This document shows, one piece after another, positions 1-11,020 of a stretch of 64,000 nucleotides of DNA. Source of the DNA: Gonatopus flavifemur (taxonomy: Eukaryota > Arthropoda > Insecta > Hymenoptera > Dryinidae). Below the pieces are notes generated by a model. The model did no database searches, was not told where the DNA came from, and saw nothing but the letters and a program-made list of their open reading frames with translations. Made by a program: the position numbers and the translations under genes. The stretch covers positions 45,004,001 to 45,068,000 of the forward strand of contig JAFFJZ010000001.1 of the NCBI GenBank assembly GCA_018340375.1, read 5' to 3'. How positions within the stretch are numbered: the first letter of the stretch is position 1; the number at the start of each line of letters is the position of its first letter.

Positions 1-107
1 GCAGTCACTGATTATGCAGTTGAATGTAATCCTCACTCATTGAATATATCAGTGATGTTTCATTCTCAAAATGAGGCGATATTCATTGATTTCGTTGTGT
101 ATATGCA
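1..107. repeat. Left part of a dispersed repeat, split by the 108-2221 insertion
   Basis: Contains phrases such as ACTGATTATGCAGTTGAAT and TGTGTATATGCAC that recur around 60240-60475. The second half continues after the insertion at 2222-2300 (CAGTGGTCAACTTTTCACTG). The 60.4-kb relative reads straight across this junction and so acts as an unoccupied site. The repeat may extend left of the window. Nothing coding is visible. Confidence 0.55.
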
Positions 108-185
108 CACTGAGAAAAAGGTTTATCTATAGTTAAGAAACGTATATTTGCTTACGAGGGAATAAATATTCATTCGAATCAAATA

Positions 186-1452
186 CCGTGTAAGTATGAA
201 ACCGAAATTTTTGTACAGAAAAAACACGTTTATTGTAATGATATGATACAAAGTAACTTATTCAAAGTATTGTCCGTCGCTATCTATACATTTTTTCCAT
301 CCTTCTGGCAATTTGTAGATTCCGCGCCGGAAGAACTGTTGCTCTTTTGAGGCAAACCAGTCATCGAGCCATTTTCGTACATCTTCGTAAGAAGTAAAGC
401 GCTGCTCAGCAAGTGCGTGTCTCATCGATGCAAATAAGTAGTAATCGGATGGAGCAAGGTCCGGTGAGTAAGGCGCGTGCTGAAGAATCTCCCAACGCAA
501 CGACTCTATCGTTTCCTGGACCTGTTTTGCTTTGTGTGCTGGTGCATTGTCATGCAGCAAAATCACCTTGTGTCGTGTTTGTTGGTATTCTGGTCGTTTT
601 TCACGCAAAATTCGATCCAAATCCATCATTTGTTGTAGGTAGCGTTGAGTATTGACAGTTTCCTCAGGTTTCAGCAGCTCGTATTAGATTACGCCCTTCT
701 GATCCCACTAAACACACAGCATTGTCTTTCGTCCGTAGCGGTTTGGTCTTGCCGTCGATGTTGATGGTACACCCGGAGTAACGCATGACTTTTTGCGCTT
801 AGGATTCTCGAAATATATCCACTTTTCATCGCCAGTCACAATTCGAGGGAGAAATCACTTTCTTTGGAACCTGGCGGGCAGCATTTCGCATGATGTTTTG
901 CGGTTTTCCTGCTGTCTTTCGTTGAGTTCATGTGGAACCCATTTCCCCACCTTTTGTATCTTTCCCATGGCTTCCAACCGAAGGGAGATGGTTTCTCGGG
1001 TCACCTTTAACTGATCCGCCAGGTGTTGTTGTGTTTGAGCGTCGTCTTCGTCCAACAAGGCTTGCAGGTCAGCGTCTTCAAACTTTTTCGGTGGTCTTCC
1101 ACGTTCTTCGTTCCTGACGTCAAAATCGCCACTTTTGAACCGTTTAAACCACTCGAAACACTGTGTTTCACCAAACGCTTCCACAAGCATTCGATGCGAT
1201 TCGGCTGCGGTTTTCTTCAGAGGAAAACAGAAAAGTAGTGCTGTTCGCAAATCGTAATTTGTTGGCACAAAACTCGACATGTTCATCTCTAATAAACTAA
1301 TGCTACTGAATGAAACTCGTGTCACTGTGAGTTGGAAATCTTTGTAGGATATCAATACAATAACAAGACACCGCTGACGTGATGTGTCGGTAACTGCATC
1401 GATATCCAGCGCCACCTATGGGCAAATTCCGGTTTCATACTTACACACCTGG
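186..1452 (-). mobile_element. Mariner element 1 (mauritiana-like), inactive
   Basis: About 1.27 kb, the usual mariner size. The terminal inverted repeats share GTGTAAGTATGAAACC: left at about 188-203, right as its complement at about 1431-1446. The outermost few bases differ because the left tip seems to have lost about 4 bp. The left end is flanked by TA at 184-185; the right flank is TT, so the expected TA duplication is degraded. A single transposase reading frame lies inside on the minus strand. It is inserted in the 108-2221 element, which gives its relative age. Confidence 0.85.
258..1280 (-). pseudogene. Mariner transposase pseudogene (DD34D), three in-frame stops
   Basis: Encodes a mariner transposase, the cut-and-paste enzyme that binds the element's inverted repeats and integrates at TA. 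The start is taken at 1280 (MSSFVPTNY...), the family's usual N-terminus. The HTH DNA-binding half ends in WVPHEL, followed by the catalytic half with VTGDEKW, LLHDNAPAH and PYSPDLAPSDYYLF. There are 34 residues between the second and third Asp (DD34D). The frame is continuous over about 341 codons but interrupted by TGA at 855-857, TAG at 708-710 and TAA at 684-686. Around GETQCFEWF some six to eight residues of the usual HTH linker are missing, so an in-frame deletion is likely. No frameshift was seen. It cannot make an active enzyme. Confidence 0.93.
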
Positions 1453-1582
1453 TTTATTCTGTTATTAATAAACAAGTCATGTTTAGTAGAAATGAACGTT
1501 TGTTAATAGTTAATGAATCATGTTCGACGGGATCATGATAGATTCGCGTGAAATAAATATTTATCCCCCCATAAGCAAATAT

Positions 1583-2183
1583 CCCGACGAAAGCCGAAGG
1601 TCTTGGAGACATCTACAAGATATCTTTAGGGAGACATCTTTTAGATACCTCGAAAAGATGTCTTTTAGATATCTAAATGACGTCAAAAAAGAGATATCTT
1701 CAAGACATGAAGATATCTTTTAGACATCTTCAAGAGATGTCAGAAACATGTCTTTAAGGTATTTTCAAAAGACATCTCCTAGATGTCGATTCAGCATAGT
1801 CTAAAAGATATCTTGAAAGAGTTCCTGAATGATATCTGTTACACATCTTGAGAAATGTCAAAGTAAGAAGGACAAAAATCACGCCATGTTCCTTTTTCAG
1901 AACTCATTTGTGATCCTTCTGGGCTGCCTGGGATGTCTTCAACGTATCTTGGAAAAATCTAAAACGTTTCTCAAGAGAATCAAAAACATATCTTAAGCAT
2001 CTGGAAGATTCCTTCCACATATCTAAAACTTACCTTTGTAAGACCTTTTTAAGATATCCGAAACTTGTTGAAAGTTGCATCTTTTAGATGTCGAAAAGAT
2101 ATCTTCACGAAAGTCTTCCAAAACGTCTTCCGTGATTTCGAGACATCTTTTAGATACTAAAAGATATCTTTTTGTTTGTTGGG
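1583..2183. mobile_element. AGATATCTT-rich TIR element with CCCGACGAAA/CCCAACAAAC ends
   Basis: The ends are CCCGACGAAAG (1583) and the complement of CCCAACAAACA (to 2183). Both are flanked by AT (1581-1582 and 2184-2185), a 2-bp duplication. The interior consists largely of degenerate, self-complementary runs such as GACATCTTTTAGATA and AGATATCTTCAAGACAT, so each strand can pair with itself at many offsets. Related pieces occur at 46267-46345 and 47340-47504. No coding frame of note. Confidence 0.6.
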
Positions 2184-2221
2184 ATATGTTTGTTAACTTG
2201 AGATAAACCTTTTTCTCCGTG

Positions 2222-2300
2222 CACTAGTTTACAGTGGTCAACTTTTCACTGCAATCAATGGGATTTCACTATTTCAAATTTGGAGAGTTGATCAGGAATA
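2222..2300. repeat. Right part of the split dispersed repeat
   Basis: CAGTGGTCAACTTTTCACTG and the following ATTTCACTATTTC match the segment at about 60415-60465 (CAGTGGTCGACTTTGCACTG, TTTTACTATCTC). It is the continuation of 1-107. Confidence 0.5.
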
Positions 2301-2526
2301 AGACCAAGTAAGAATAATTTGCCTGCTTTGAAATTTGGAAGACAAGATTATTAATTTGTAGGAAAAATGAAAAACGAATGTTAGTGTTGATTTTTTCTTG
2401 TCCTAAATTTCCGCATTTGTTTGGTGCTTAGTATATTTTTGTTAACATCATGAGAAGAGTGTATTTCAGTTAGGGAACTGAAATAATGTCATATCATTTT
2501 CCTCGTCCTTCAGTCACCTTTAAAAA

Positions 2527-2785
2527 AACACGCTGTAAAAAATTATTGTGGGATTTTCCCCCAAAAAATGATGGCAGCAAAGTTCCTCCATAGATGGGGA
2601 ATTTTTCACCATAATTGGGTGGACTTTCCCTCCATTTGTAGAGGATTCAACACTCACAAAACAAAATTATTCCTCAAAGTGGTGGAAAAATCCTTCATTT
2701 TTGATGGAAAAACAATTCCCCTACGATAAGTGGACGAAATCCACCAACAGTGTGAAGGAAAACTCCGCAAATTTGTTAGAGTGCA
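2527..2785. repeat. Degenerate inverted-repeat (MITE-like) element
   Basis: The left part (CACGCTGTAAAAAATTATTG, GGGATTTTCC) is imperfectly complementary to the right part (GGAAAACTCCGCAAATTTGT, AGAGTGCAG). Many internal GGAAAATCCC-like palindromic pieces are present. Boundaries are approximate and no target duplication is clear. Confidence 0.4.
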
Positions 2786-2962
2786 GTTAAGTTTCAAACA
2801 ATCTTTATCCCTCTTTCGCTATTGACTTTTTCGTAAAATTTGAGGAAAATTCGTCCAATTGAAAAGTGATTGCTTGAAAATGACTATATTCTGAAATATA
2901 AACGATCCAGTTCAAAATTTTTTTATGGAAGAAATTTTCAGATCTCGATCTGAACTCAAATT

Positions 2963-3073
2963 GGATGGGGGCCAAATCAACGAAAAGACGAATCAACGAA
3001 ATCAATGTTTGAAAAAAGAGAGTATGACGTATCTCTCTTTTCAACCAACTTTTCGTTAATTTGGCCCCCATCC
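2963..3073. mobile_element. 111-bp palindromic hAT-like MITE with perfect 8-bp duplication
   Basis: The 25-bp arms at 2963-2987 and 3049-3073 start GGATGGGGGCCAAAT and differ at one position. The interior is also nearly palindromic (AAAAGAGAGTATGACGTATC). CTCAAATT flanks both sides at 2955-2962 and 3074-3081. Eight-bp duplications are typical of hAT and P superfamilies; the end sequence is not a textbook hAT end, so the family is inferred. Confidence 0.85.
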
Positions 3074-3162
3074 CTCAAATTCTCGTTCATCCGGGAATTT
3101 TCAGTTGAGTTGATTATATTTCATAGAAGCATTAATTTTTCTGAATTATTCTAAGAATTGTA

Positions 3163-3281
3163 CACTGAGAGAAATAATTGCTACCCTAGCATGTATGTAC
3201 CATGGGGCCCCATACTGCCCATATGGGCCGAAGACTGGACCATATCAGGGCCAGAATGGGCCAGAATTTATACACGCTAGG
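3163..3281. mobile_element. Lone CACTGAGAGAAA end with a CCTAGC fold-back next to it
   Basis: TA-CACTGAGAGAAATAATTGC begins at 3163 and matches the left ends found elsewhere, but no right end is visible downstream. At 3185-3281 a separate ~97-bp fold-back is bounded by CCTAGCATGTAT and its near complement ATACACGCTAGG. Inside it are GGGGCCCC and CCCATATGGGC palindromes. Confidence 0.45.
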
Positions 3282-4915
3282 TTAATACCAAGAAAATATA
3301 ATCTTCAATATTTTTAAGAATACATATTCTTGATTGCAGCTGATATGTTGTAGAGTCAAGAGAAATTTTCTTGAACCAAGAAAATATTTTTCCAATCCAA
3401 GAAATCTATGCTGGGTTCCAGAAAAATTTTTTTGTAACAAGAGTAAATATTTTTGGAGAAATGAATTTTTCGGATAAAGAAAATATATTGTTGATGATAT
3501 TAATTATTCCTGTCAATGTATGAAAAATGACATATCAGAATGGATTTATATTATACACACGTATATATTAGAAATACGTATATTATATTGTATTATTATA
3601 AAAATAAGGAAAAATTAGATGCAAGGTTTCGGAATTACCAGCCTACGAACGATTAAACATCATAAAAGGTTTTCCATTAAACGCGGAAACAGGTGGCCTT
3701 TTTCCAGTGGCGTGCATAGCTGGTAATATATAGATTCGTCTGTTTTGGAAATGTCCATTTGGCAAATTCGTGGATTGAATGCAGATGCACAGTACTGTCA
3801 ATGATATCATATCGCAGGAGAATTGAATTCATTTTCATTTCGCATGAATTTTAGTACAATTCGAAGCCGACATCCGTCTATGAAATATGGTATTGAATCC
3901 AATATTCTCCTCGCCTGTGAACGTATTAATAATCGGCTGGTGATTTAACTCGACGAGGAAAGTTGAAAGAATGGAGAAAAGGCTTTTATTTAATAACTTT
4001 TTGTTCAGAATGACGATCGTTGAAATTGTTTGCCGAGTCGATTTGTTTTATTGGTATCAGATGATGCTCGTTAAGAGAATAATCGATTTGATTCTTGGAA
4101 TCTCTAATATCATTAGCTCGAGTGGGGAGAAAAATGCGGCATCGGGAGCAAAACAGTAGGATGTTAATCGACAATAGGGTTGTTATAAATAATGAAAAGA
4201 AGAAACCCAACAGTTTGAGGAAATATATATTATATTAGGAAAACCATCAAGTTAGAAACTAATGATCCACTGCTTTAACTTTTAGTGAATCCAATTGAGT
4301 AACTTTTAGGCAAGTACCTCACAGGCTCAAAGTTTCGCTTTCAAATTTGTTTGTAAAAGGTCACATCAATCTGTCGCTAGTAACGTTTTCCTGAGTTCTT
4401 AGATCAGTGATTTTGGACATTGATTAGAAGACCAGAAATTCAAATGAATAAGTTTGACATTCATACGTGTAAATTAAAATAATGCTTTGTTGACTAATAC
4501 CTTCATCCAATGTAGTTTACAACGATATTGCGATATAATGGAGCATGTCACAATAAATCGGATAGGTAGTGCACCAATGGACAATCTTTCACTGGAATCA
4601 TGCGTTGTCGATGGAAAAAGATAATATATCATACTGTTCAGTGATTCTCACGAAACTCGAGACTGTGTTTTCCAGGAGATGCATCTTTTTATTGTTCTTG
4701 TGATTTCAAACTCAACAGTGACTCATATTTCTTTTGTCTTATTAGTTTGATCTTTCAGTTTGTCGACAAAATTGTTTCCTTCAATATATTTCATATGATG
4801 TTCACATCAGTTACCATTCTGGTCGTGTTAGATAACGCAACACAACAGGTAACAATCATTCTGTTTGCGTTTTAGTTATCTTCAATCTTTGTCGTATGTT
4901 TCACATTAATAGTCG
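3282..4915. other. AT-rich stretch, nothing assigned
   Basis: Contains AAGAAAATATTTTT-like runs (3290-3500) that may be the decayed interior of the element starting at 3163. The rest is unique-looking AT-rich DNA with no open frame showing coding character. Confidence 0.5.
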
Positions 4916-4919
4916 GAAA

Positions 4920-5730
4920 TTACTTCAGTTCCGTTTGCCATGGTGTTCACACACCAGACCAGTGCTTCGGAAAAATATACCAAGTCTCTCATATACCCCT
5001 AGTACCTGCGGAACCAGTTTTGGTCCGGTACAACATGGTACAATGTGAATAAAGATTTAGAGGAACAGTTGGATCCGTTCAACCACGATGAATAAATACA
5101 TAGCTGGTTGACTTGGGTACACAAAGTTGAAACAAGCAGGTATTGGACTTCGTTTGGTTACAAATAGCGTTTGAACGTATCCAATTGGCTTACATAATTG
5201 ATTACATTTTTCTTTTCCTCAGTACAGTCGCTAACACAGACAAGAAGACAGTGATTCCTATATTACCGACTGTGTTTAAAAATCCATAGTTGTTACTAAT
5301 TCGTTAACATTTCTTGTAACCACTCATGTGGGAATTGCCGGAATTGACAAAGGGTCCGGTACTGGCAAGGTTGTATTTGCCCAACTTTGGCGGGAACAAG
5401 TGTTCCTATCCAGGATCATTATTATTCTTTAAGTGGTACGACCTATTCGACGAATTTCAAACGGTATTGATTTGAGTGAACAGGCAGACTTGGACCAGTA
5501 TTAAATCGTTCCTGTTTGGACAAGGTTGGAATGCCAGAATTCTACCATGGTCGGAACATACGAAAGACCAGTACTGACACGGTTGTAAATGTTATACAGG
5601 CTAAATAAATTTATGTAAAATGATGTTATCATGCCGGCTTCTTGCCAGTTTTGATGGCTTCGGATTCGTCAGTACTGGCAACTCTGGCAGCAGTACTGAG
5701 CCAGTATCGGCCCGTGTTTCCGTTTCCCCA
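4920..5730. repeat. CCAGTACTGG-rich dispersed repeat, copy 1
   Basis: Frequent GCCAGTACTGGC, ACCAGTTTTGGTCC and TTGCCAGT modules in both orientations. The last ~170 bp (TTGTAAATGTTATAC, CAGTACTGGCAACTCTGGCA, GCCAGTATCGGCC, TTTCCGTTTCC) is shared with 11685-11790. Other relatives lie at 10084-10300 and 20740-23590. No coding capacity; probably a non-autonomous DNA element. Confidence 0.5.
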
Positions 5731-5734
5731 TGTC

Positions 5735-7235
5735 TAATTAATGATTTTTTGTCCCAATACATGTCAAGAGCTTGGAGCTGATCCGAATACGCCTTGGCTA
5801 TGGTCAGAGAAGAAAGAATGTAGATTTCTAATCTCTCAGACGTATTTACATTCTAATATAATACAGTACAGTACCGTAACTTTATTATTCCCCCAATACA
5901 GATTTCATAAATGCAAGATAAGAAGAAATTCCATAAATTAAAAATTCTCAAATGACAGAAATGTTCGGAGTCGAGAAAATCTTCTTCTCGCATCGAGTAT
6001 GAAGAAGCACGAAACTGGCTCTCTAAAGTTTTGCACCGAGTAATGCATAAAGTTAGAGGAAAAATCGTAGGTTCTAATGTATTTCGAGCAATTTTGTTAA
6101 TAACTTCCTAATTCTTTTAGGATAAAGTTGAATCCTCTTAGGACTTTCAAGCAGATTATTATTGTCGATCATAGTCTATATGAATTCTCGGAGTGTTGTT
6201 TGAAACTTTTAAAGTTTGAAGTTTCAACATTTTCAATATGTCGAACTGGTACACCAAATGGAAAAACTCTACTTCCGAATTAATAAGTTTCTGTCATCAC
6301 AGAGAGGGCTTTGAAGTTATCGATTGAATGAATTTTAAACGTATCTGTCAATAAAAATCGATAATGAGACTCGAGTGATGGATATTTTCATCTCACAGTA
6401 AAGAAGATGCGTTTTTCTTGAAGAATTCATGTAGTTATCTATTTGTGAATACCAGATCATTCCAAACCATGCTTCATCGTTTGCAATATTTTAATGGTCG
6501 TGAAAAACTCACAGGTGTATTATGGATAGTTTTTGCACAATACCTTTCAAGGATTAATGATATGAAAGATGCAGTTAACGCATAAAATACATCACATTTG
6601 ATGACCCTCATTCCACTCGATATTCATGCAACTGTTTATATGGTGTATATTTTTTTTCGCACGCAATCACTGTCACGATAACATCGTAAAATCAATTTTG
6701 TCTTTGTGATGGCTTCGCTCAAATGGTGTCTGATAACGGTTGCAGTTTATATTATAAATAAAATTGCTATCCTGGATGAGTATGTAATTTAATTGTTTAT
6801 TGAAAACTATCGATTGAAATCGAATTTATCGTATATCAACAATTTCCCCAAGAACTGGAGTCTGTATTGATTCACACTGTGTTACTTTTCATTAGAATCT
6901 TTATGAAGAAATTTATTTGCGCATACTATACTCGAACTAATTTTATCCGCTTATTCGTTAAAATATTGTGAAGAGAAGGTTACGAAGGATTTCGAACGAT
7001 ATTGGATATCATTCTGAGAACAAGTCAATCCGAGTTATATAATGAGCTGTTTCGAGTGTTTGTTTTTCTTCTATTCACTGACTAAACGTGGCAGCAAAAA
7101 AGACATAACGTTTGAACTCGAACGAATTGGGATGATTCATCAAGAAGATTCACAGGAAGCACGTCATTCCTACTTTTTTTTCTCTTTAGATGAAGTCCTC
7201 CAGAAAGATCTCTCGACGAGAGAACTCCTCTTGTA
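5735..7235. other. AT-rich stretch, nothing assigned
   Basis: No inverted-repeat ends, RNA gene or convincing exon was found. Small open frames here have no recognisable motif and AT-rich codon content like the background. Confidence 0.5.
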
Positions 7236-7253
7236 GACTTCCGAGTGCTTTTT

Positions 7254-7508
7254 ATGAGGTTTCCTTTCCACCTATCTATTTCCACGTTAGTGATACTGCT
7301 CGCTCCTACAACTACCCCCGCTGTTGCTGCCACTGCTGTGACGGAGAGATCCACCCAATTGTTTCAGACCTCGGATGGGTGGTGGAAAATGCAGAGATTC
7401 CAAGGACTCTGGGATGAGCACGGGAGGAGTTACGGCGAGCCGAGAGAAGAAAAGAGGAGAGAAAACCACATTAAAATTCAAATATCACAGCCCAGAGCGT
7501 GGCTTTGA
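7254..7508 (+). CDS. Possible small secreted protein or coding exon (84 codons)
   Basis: An ATG at 7254 opens a frame to a TGA at 7506-7508. The first 26 residues look like a signal peptide: MRFPFHLSIS, then a hydrophobic core TLVILLAP, then a small-residue stretch ending AVAA. The rest (TAVTERSTQLF...) has a basic C-terminal part rich in R, K and E. A plausible splice acceptor (CTCCTCTTGTAG) ends at 7235, so this could be an exon with its own start codon. The patch is GC-richer than its surroundings. No homologue is recognised, and chance is a real alternative because no donor or neighbouring exon was found. Confidence 0.22.
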   Translation: MRFPFHLSISTLVILLAPTTTPAVAATAVTERSTQLFQTSDGWWKMQRFQGLWDEHGRSYGEPREEKRRENHIKIQISQPRAWL

Positions 7509-7599
7509 GATCCTTGAAAAGAAGAGGAAGAAAGAAGAATAGAGAAGCAATGGGAGGGGAGCCAATATGAATACATTACAACGTGTTTGCATCCAGTTC

Positions 7600-10080
7600 C
7601 GGCCTGGTAATACCTTCTATTAGAATCATGCTTTCGCATTTTAATGCCAGAAAAAAAGATGGATCAAGAACTGAAAAGGTTTGAGAAAAATACTACATCC
7701 TAGTCTCATGCATATGAGGTTTTTGAATCACAGTTGGGATTGATTTAAAATGGAATTGAAATGATCTATTTACCTGCTCCTCTTCTTTCAATTAAACCGG
7801 ATTTTCAATATAAACACTCACCCGCATGCGATACAAGGATATATAATATGATAGTTTACTCATCCCGTAAACTGTTTATCGTCTACCGCGTGAGTTACTT
7901 TCAATACAAAATTCATATTATTTGATATATTCACATTGATAGAAAACCTTTTTCATTCAAAAATAATTATCTATTCCATCATGATCAAAATAAAAATCTC
8001 AAAAAGAATACAACGTGTCATATAATTCGTTACAATATTCCCCTTGAAATTTTACAATATTGAATCTATGTATTCTTTTTACCTTTTGGATATGCGTGTG
8101 CATGACTATGGTTGAAAAAAAACTCACGAACCCAACTCGAAGTCCTTTTTAAAGGCATAGAATATAACTACAGGAAAAGCATGAACTTTGCTGTACATTT
8201 ACATATATAGGTTGAAACTTTATACTGTGTTCTTTTGTGAAGAGTAGAAATTTGTCCCACTTGTAGCTATGCGAATCAGGAAGATGCAAACTGAGAAAAG
8301 TGGAGAAAAGAGCATATGTACATAGGTATTTGTTGGGATCAATGGTGGAAATGTACTTGAACTGTTATGTTGCCTTATCGTTTCAAAGGAGAGAAGCAAG
8401 AGTCACTAAAGTAAGCGAATATCGCTGTTTTTTGTACGACTATCTTTTCGAGTGTGCGGTCCGTTGAATTTTCTACTGAAAAGAAAGATGAATAATGTAG
8501 AGAAAACGAAAAAAACAACAAAAACCCTCACGAATTCTAAATCGGATGGTATTGTCGAGTTTCAAAATACATCATCAGAACTGGGATGCTAGATACTTTT
8601 GGAGATTGAAATAAAATTTTGCTTCCCATTTAGCTGTTGCATCTTCGAATCGTTCATAACCTTTCCAATGGCGCATAAAAGCTCGATGGAAATGTCTTTT
8701 AAATGATAATCGAGCCAGGGAAACGGCGCTCAGCGAACCAGTCTTTCAAATCCGAGGAGGATGCGGTCTGGGACATTGAAGCTTGCGCTGGCCGATTTTT
8801 ATATACCTATATATATACATATATATCTGTGTATATGTTTCCGTATGCATGTACGTATATGTACAGCGATAAACTCAACCTCCGGGTACTCGGAAATAAT
8901 CGTTTCCACGCGGACAGCTCCTGAGGGAAGAATTGAAAAGCTGAACAGAGAACTAGGTACTGGCAAGCCATCTTTCTCTGTATAGCTTCCTTCGCTCCCG
9001 AAGGTATCTCGATCCTCGTTATCTCCGCGCCATCCTGCCTCGTCTCTACTTCTCGTTCGATTCACCTCGCATAAACGAAGACAATGTGGTTTTGATCTCA
9101 CTTAGTAGAACCCATTCTTTCTTTCCGTTTTTTTACCAGTTCTTTTACCGGTATGGTCAAAAGTTCTCATTTTGCTCATCCTTGTAGGACGTGTTTCAAT
9201 TAAGGCAATGTTTGTCTCGTCGAATTATTCTAATAATTCTTCATTCCGCAGTGTACATGCGATATCATTAGGGAGAAATCTATGAATATTTTGTCCCGAT
9301 GATTAAATGTATATACAACCGATTGAGAATTACACGTAATTGGGAGAGTTATTAATTTCCATGATAACATTATAACCAAGTTTCATTGTTGAACTTTTGT
9401 TGTTTTGTTTATGGTATTGTGATGGAATCTCATTAAATTACATAACAGCGTATCAAGTTCGTTATCATGAGTTGTAATATCGGAATAATATTCTTTTGTA
9501 TTCTCGTTTCAGTGCAGGAGATTCGCGATGAATTCAGAGTTCAAAGTACATTCTGTGCTTGAAATATTTGGTTTGTATCAGTCGAGATCAGTACGAGTCG
9601 ATTACAGATCATTTGGAATTTATCAAATTGATTGAAGAGATTATTGGTTCTTTTGGAACATATTATAGATCGTATTGTGCATTAATTAAATATCATCGAC
9701 AGGGTCACTTGAATTTCATTAAAATGATATACATGTTGTTTGAAAGATGACATTGGCCATTTCTCTTCATTCAAATTTCAGGAACTCATTATTCATTCAA
9801 CCTTTTTTCTTTATGAATTATTCTTCACGATGAAAATTTTCAATGAACTCTTTTGGCAGAGTATTGAATTGTCGAATAATTTATTGTTTCCATTTATAGC
9901 ATGATTAATATGACATGAACGGATTAGTTCACGAATAATTCTATATTTCTCATCGATAATTGTTTGAGTTTCATTTCGCTTCAGTATTGAATTGATGGGG
10001 TTGAAACGATTCAGTCGGAATTGTTAATCAAAATCACATCAGACTACTATCGTTTTCAGGTTTTTTTAATGAAGCTGTTC
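7600..10080. other. AT-rich stretch with a TATA-rich microsatellite patch
   Basis: At about 8798-8850 there is an interrupted (TA)n/(TATG)n run (TATATACCTATATATATACA). Between 8700 and 9100 base composition is locally higher in GC, but no frame has clear coding or splice support. No mobile-element ends were found. Confidence 0.45.
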
Positions 10081-10083
10081 TCA

Positions 10084-10300
10084 ATAGCCCATGTGGAAAT
10101 AGCCAGAGTCGACAAATGGCGTGGTACTGGGAGAGTTATATTTGCCAGACTTGGACAGAAACAACTGTGCCCATTCAGAATCATCACCAGTTTTTCCACT
10201 GGCGCCAAATGTTCGCCGGATTTCAGACGGTACTTGGCTTACGTGGTCAGACGGTCTTGAGCCAGTATCGAATTAATATTGTTCGGAGAATACCCAGACC
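10084..10300. repeat. CCAGTACTGG-type repeat, copy 2
   Basis: GGCGTGGTACTGGGAGAG, ATTTGCCAGACTTGGACAG and GAGCCAGTATCGAATT resemble modules at 5345-5530 (GGTCCGGTACTGGCAAGG, TTTGCCCAACTTTGGCGG). It lies directly before the tandem repeat. Confidence 0.45.
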
Positions 10301-10483
10301 GTACAGAAATGGAACCGCGTCAGTACCGAATCAGAGTTGGTTGGACAAATGCGAAGTAAAAGACGATACGACACCAATATCGATGCAACGTTGTTCTAAT
10401 ACGTAATAGATGGTGGATAGGGATTCCACTGATCTTTCGATCAACACGGTTACTTTGATGAGACAATACTGCGCCGGTATTGA

Positions 10484-10875
10484 GCCAGAGTTAGTATTAG
10501 CATTCAATATGTTCGATAGATGTGGATGTGCCAGTATTGATAGGACTCTGGCTGACTATGGAATCGGTAGTCAACTGACGTTAGAATCACGATCTTGGCA
10601 ATTCAGCTGTTGTAGTGAGCCGAAGTCTTGCCAGCATTAGGCCAGAGTTGATACGATCATTCGATATGTTTGAAAGATAGCACTGTGCCAGTATTGATAA
10701 GACTCTGATTACGCAATTGGTAGTCGACTGACGTTGAAATCACGATCTTGACAATTCGGCTGTTGTAGTGAGCTGAAAACGCGCCTGCATTTAGCCAGAG
10801 TTGTTATGATCATTCAATATGTTCGAGAAACAACAATGTGCCAGCATTGGTAGGACTTTATTTCACTACGGAATC
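10484..10875. repeat. Tandem repeat, units of 157 and 153 bp plus a partial third
   Basis: Each unit begins GCCAGAGTT. Unit 1 is 10484-10640, unit 2 is 10641-10793, and a partial unit 3 runs from 10794 to about 10875. Shared internal phrases are CATTCAATATGTTCGA, GTGCCAGTATTGATA, GACGTT(A)GAATCACGATCTT and CGGCTGTTGTAGTGAGC. The GCCAGTATTG modules tie the array to the neighbouring CCAGTACTGG repeat family. Confidence 0.75.
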
Positions 10876-10948
10876 TATGGTGAATTATATGACTTCAACG
10901 GTTCCATCAAAATAAATAGCAATTTGAGTGATTCGTTGTCAATTTGGA

Positions 10949-11020
10949 GATTGGCTGATGTGATAGAGACTCAGTTTCTCACTCGCAAGATCCGGGTTCA
11001 ATCCTCACTCGGTGAACTTT
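10949..11020 (+). repeat. tRNA-derived SINE-like segment
   Basis: A box-A-like stretch (TGGCTGATGTGATAGAGAC, about 10952-10970) is followed about 40 nt later by a good box B (GGGTTCAATCC, 10994-11004). This is the internal pol III promoter layout of a tRNA. The arms do not fold into a full tRNA by eye, so a SINE head or tRNA pseudogene is favoured over a working tRNA gene. Confidence 0.45.

Larger units (their letters stand above)
108..2221. mobile_element. Composite TIR element with CACTGAGAAAAAGG ends, 2-bp CA duplication
   Basis: The left end CACTGAGAAAAAGGTTTATC (from 108) is the near-exact reverse complement of the right end (GATAAACCTTTTTCTCCGTG, to 2221). The matching stretch is about 35 bp. 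The flanking CA at 106-107 is repeated at 2222-2223. The related repeat at about 60400 lacks the insertion and has one CA at that point. Most of the interior is later insertions: mariner 1 (186-1452) and an AGATATCTT-rich element (1583-2183). Without them the carrier was only a few hundred bp, so it is a non-autonomous MITE-like element. Confidence 0.75.

Noticed and set aside
1583..2183. CRISPR array, because of the recurring ATCTTTTAGATA units
   Set aside because: Units are irregular in spacing, overlapping, in both orientations and degenerate. There are no spacers of constant length and no cas genes.
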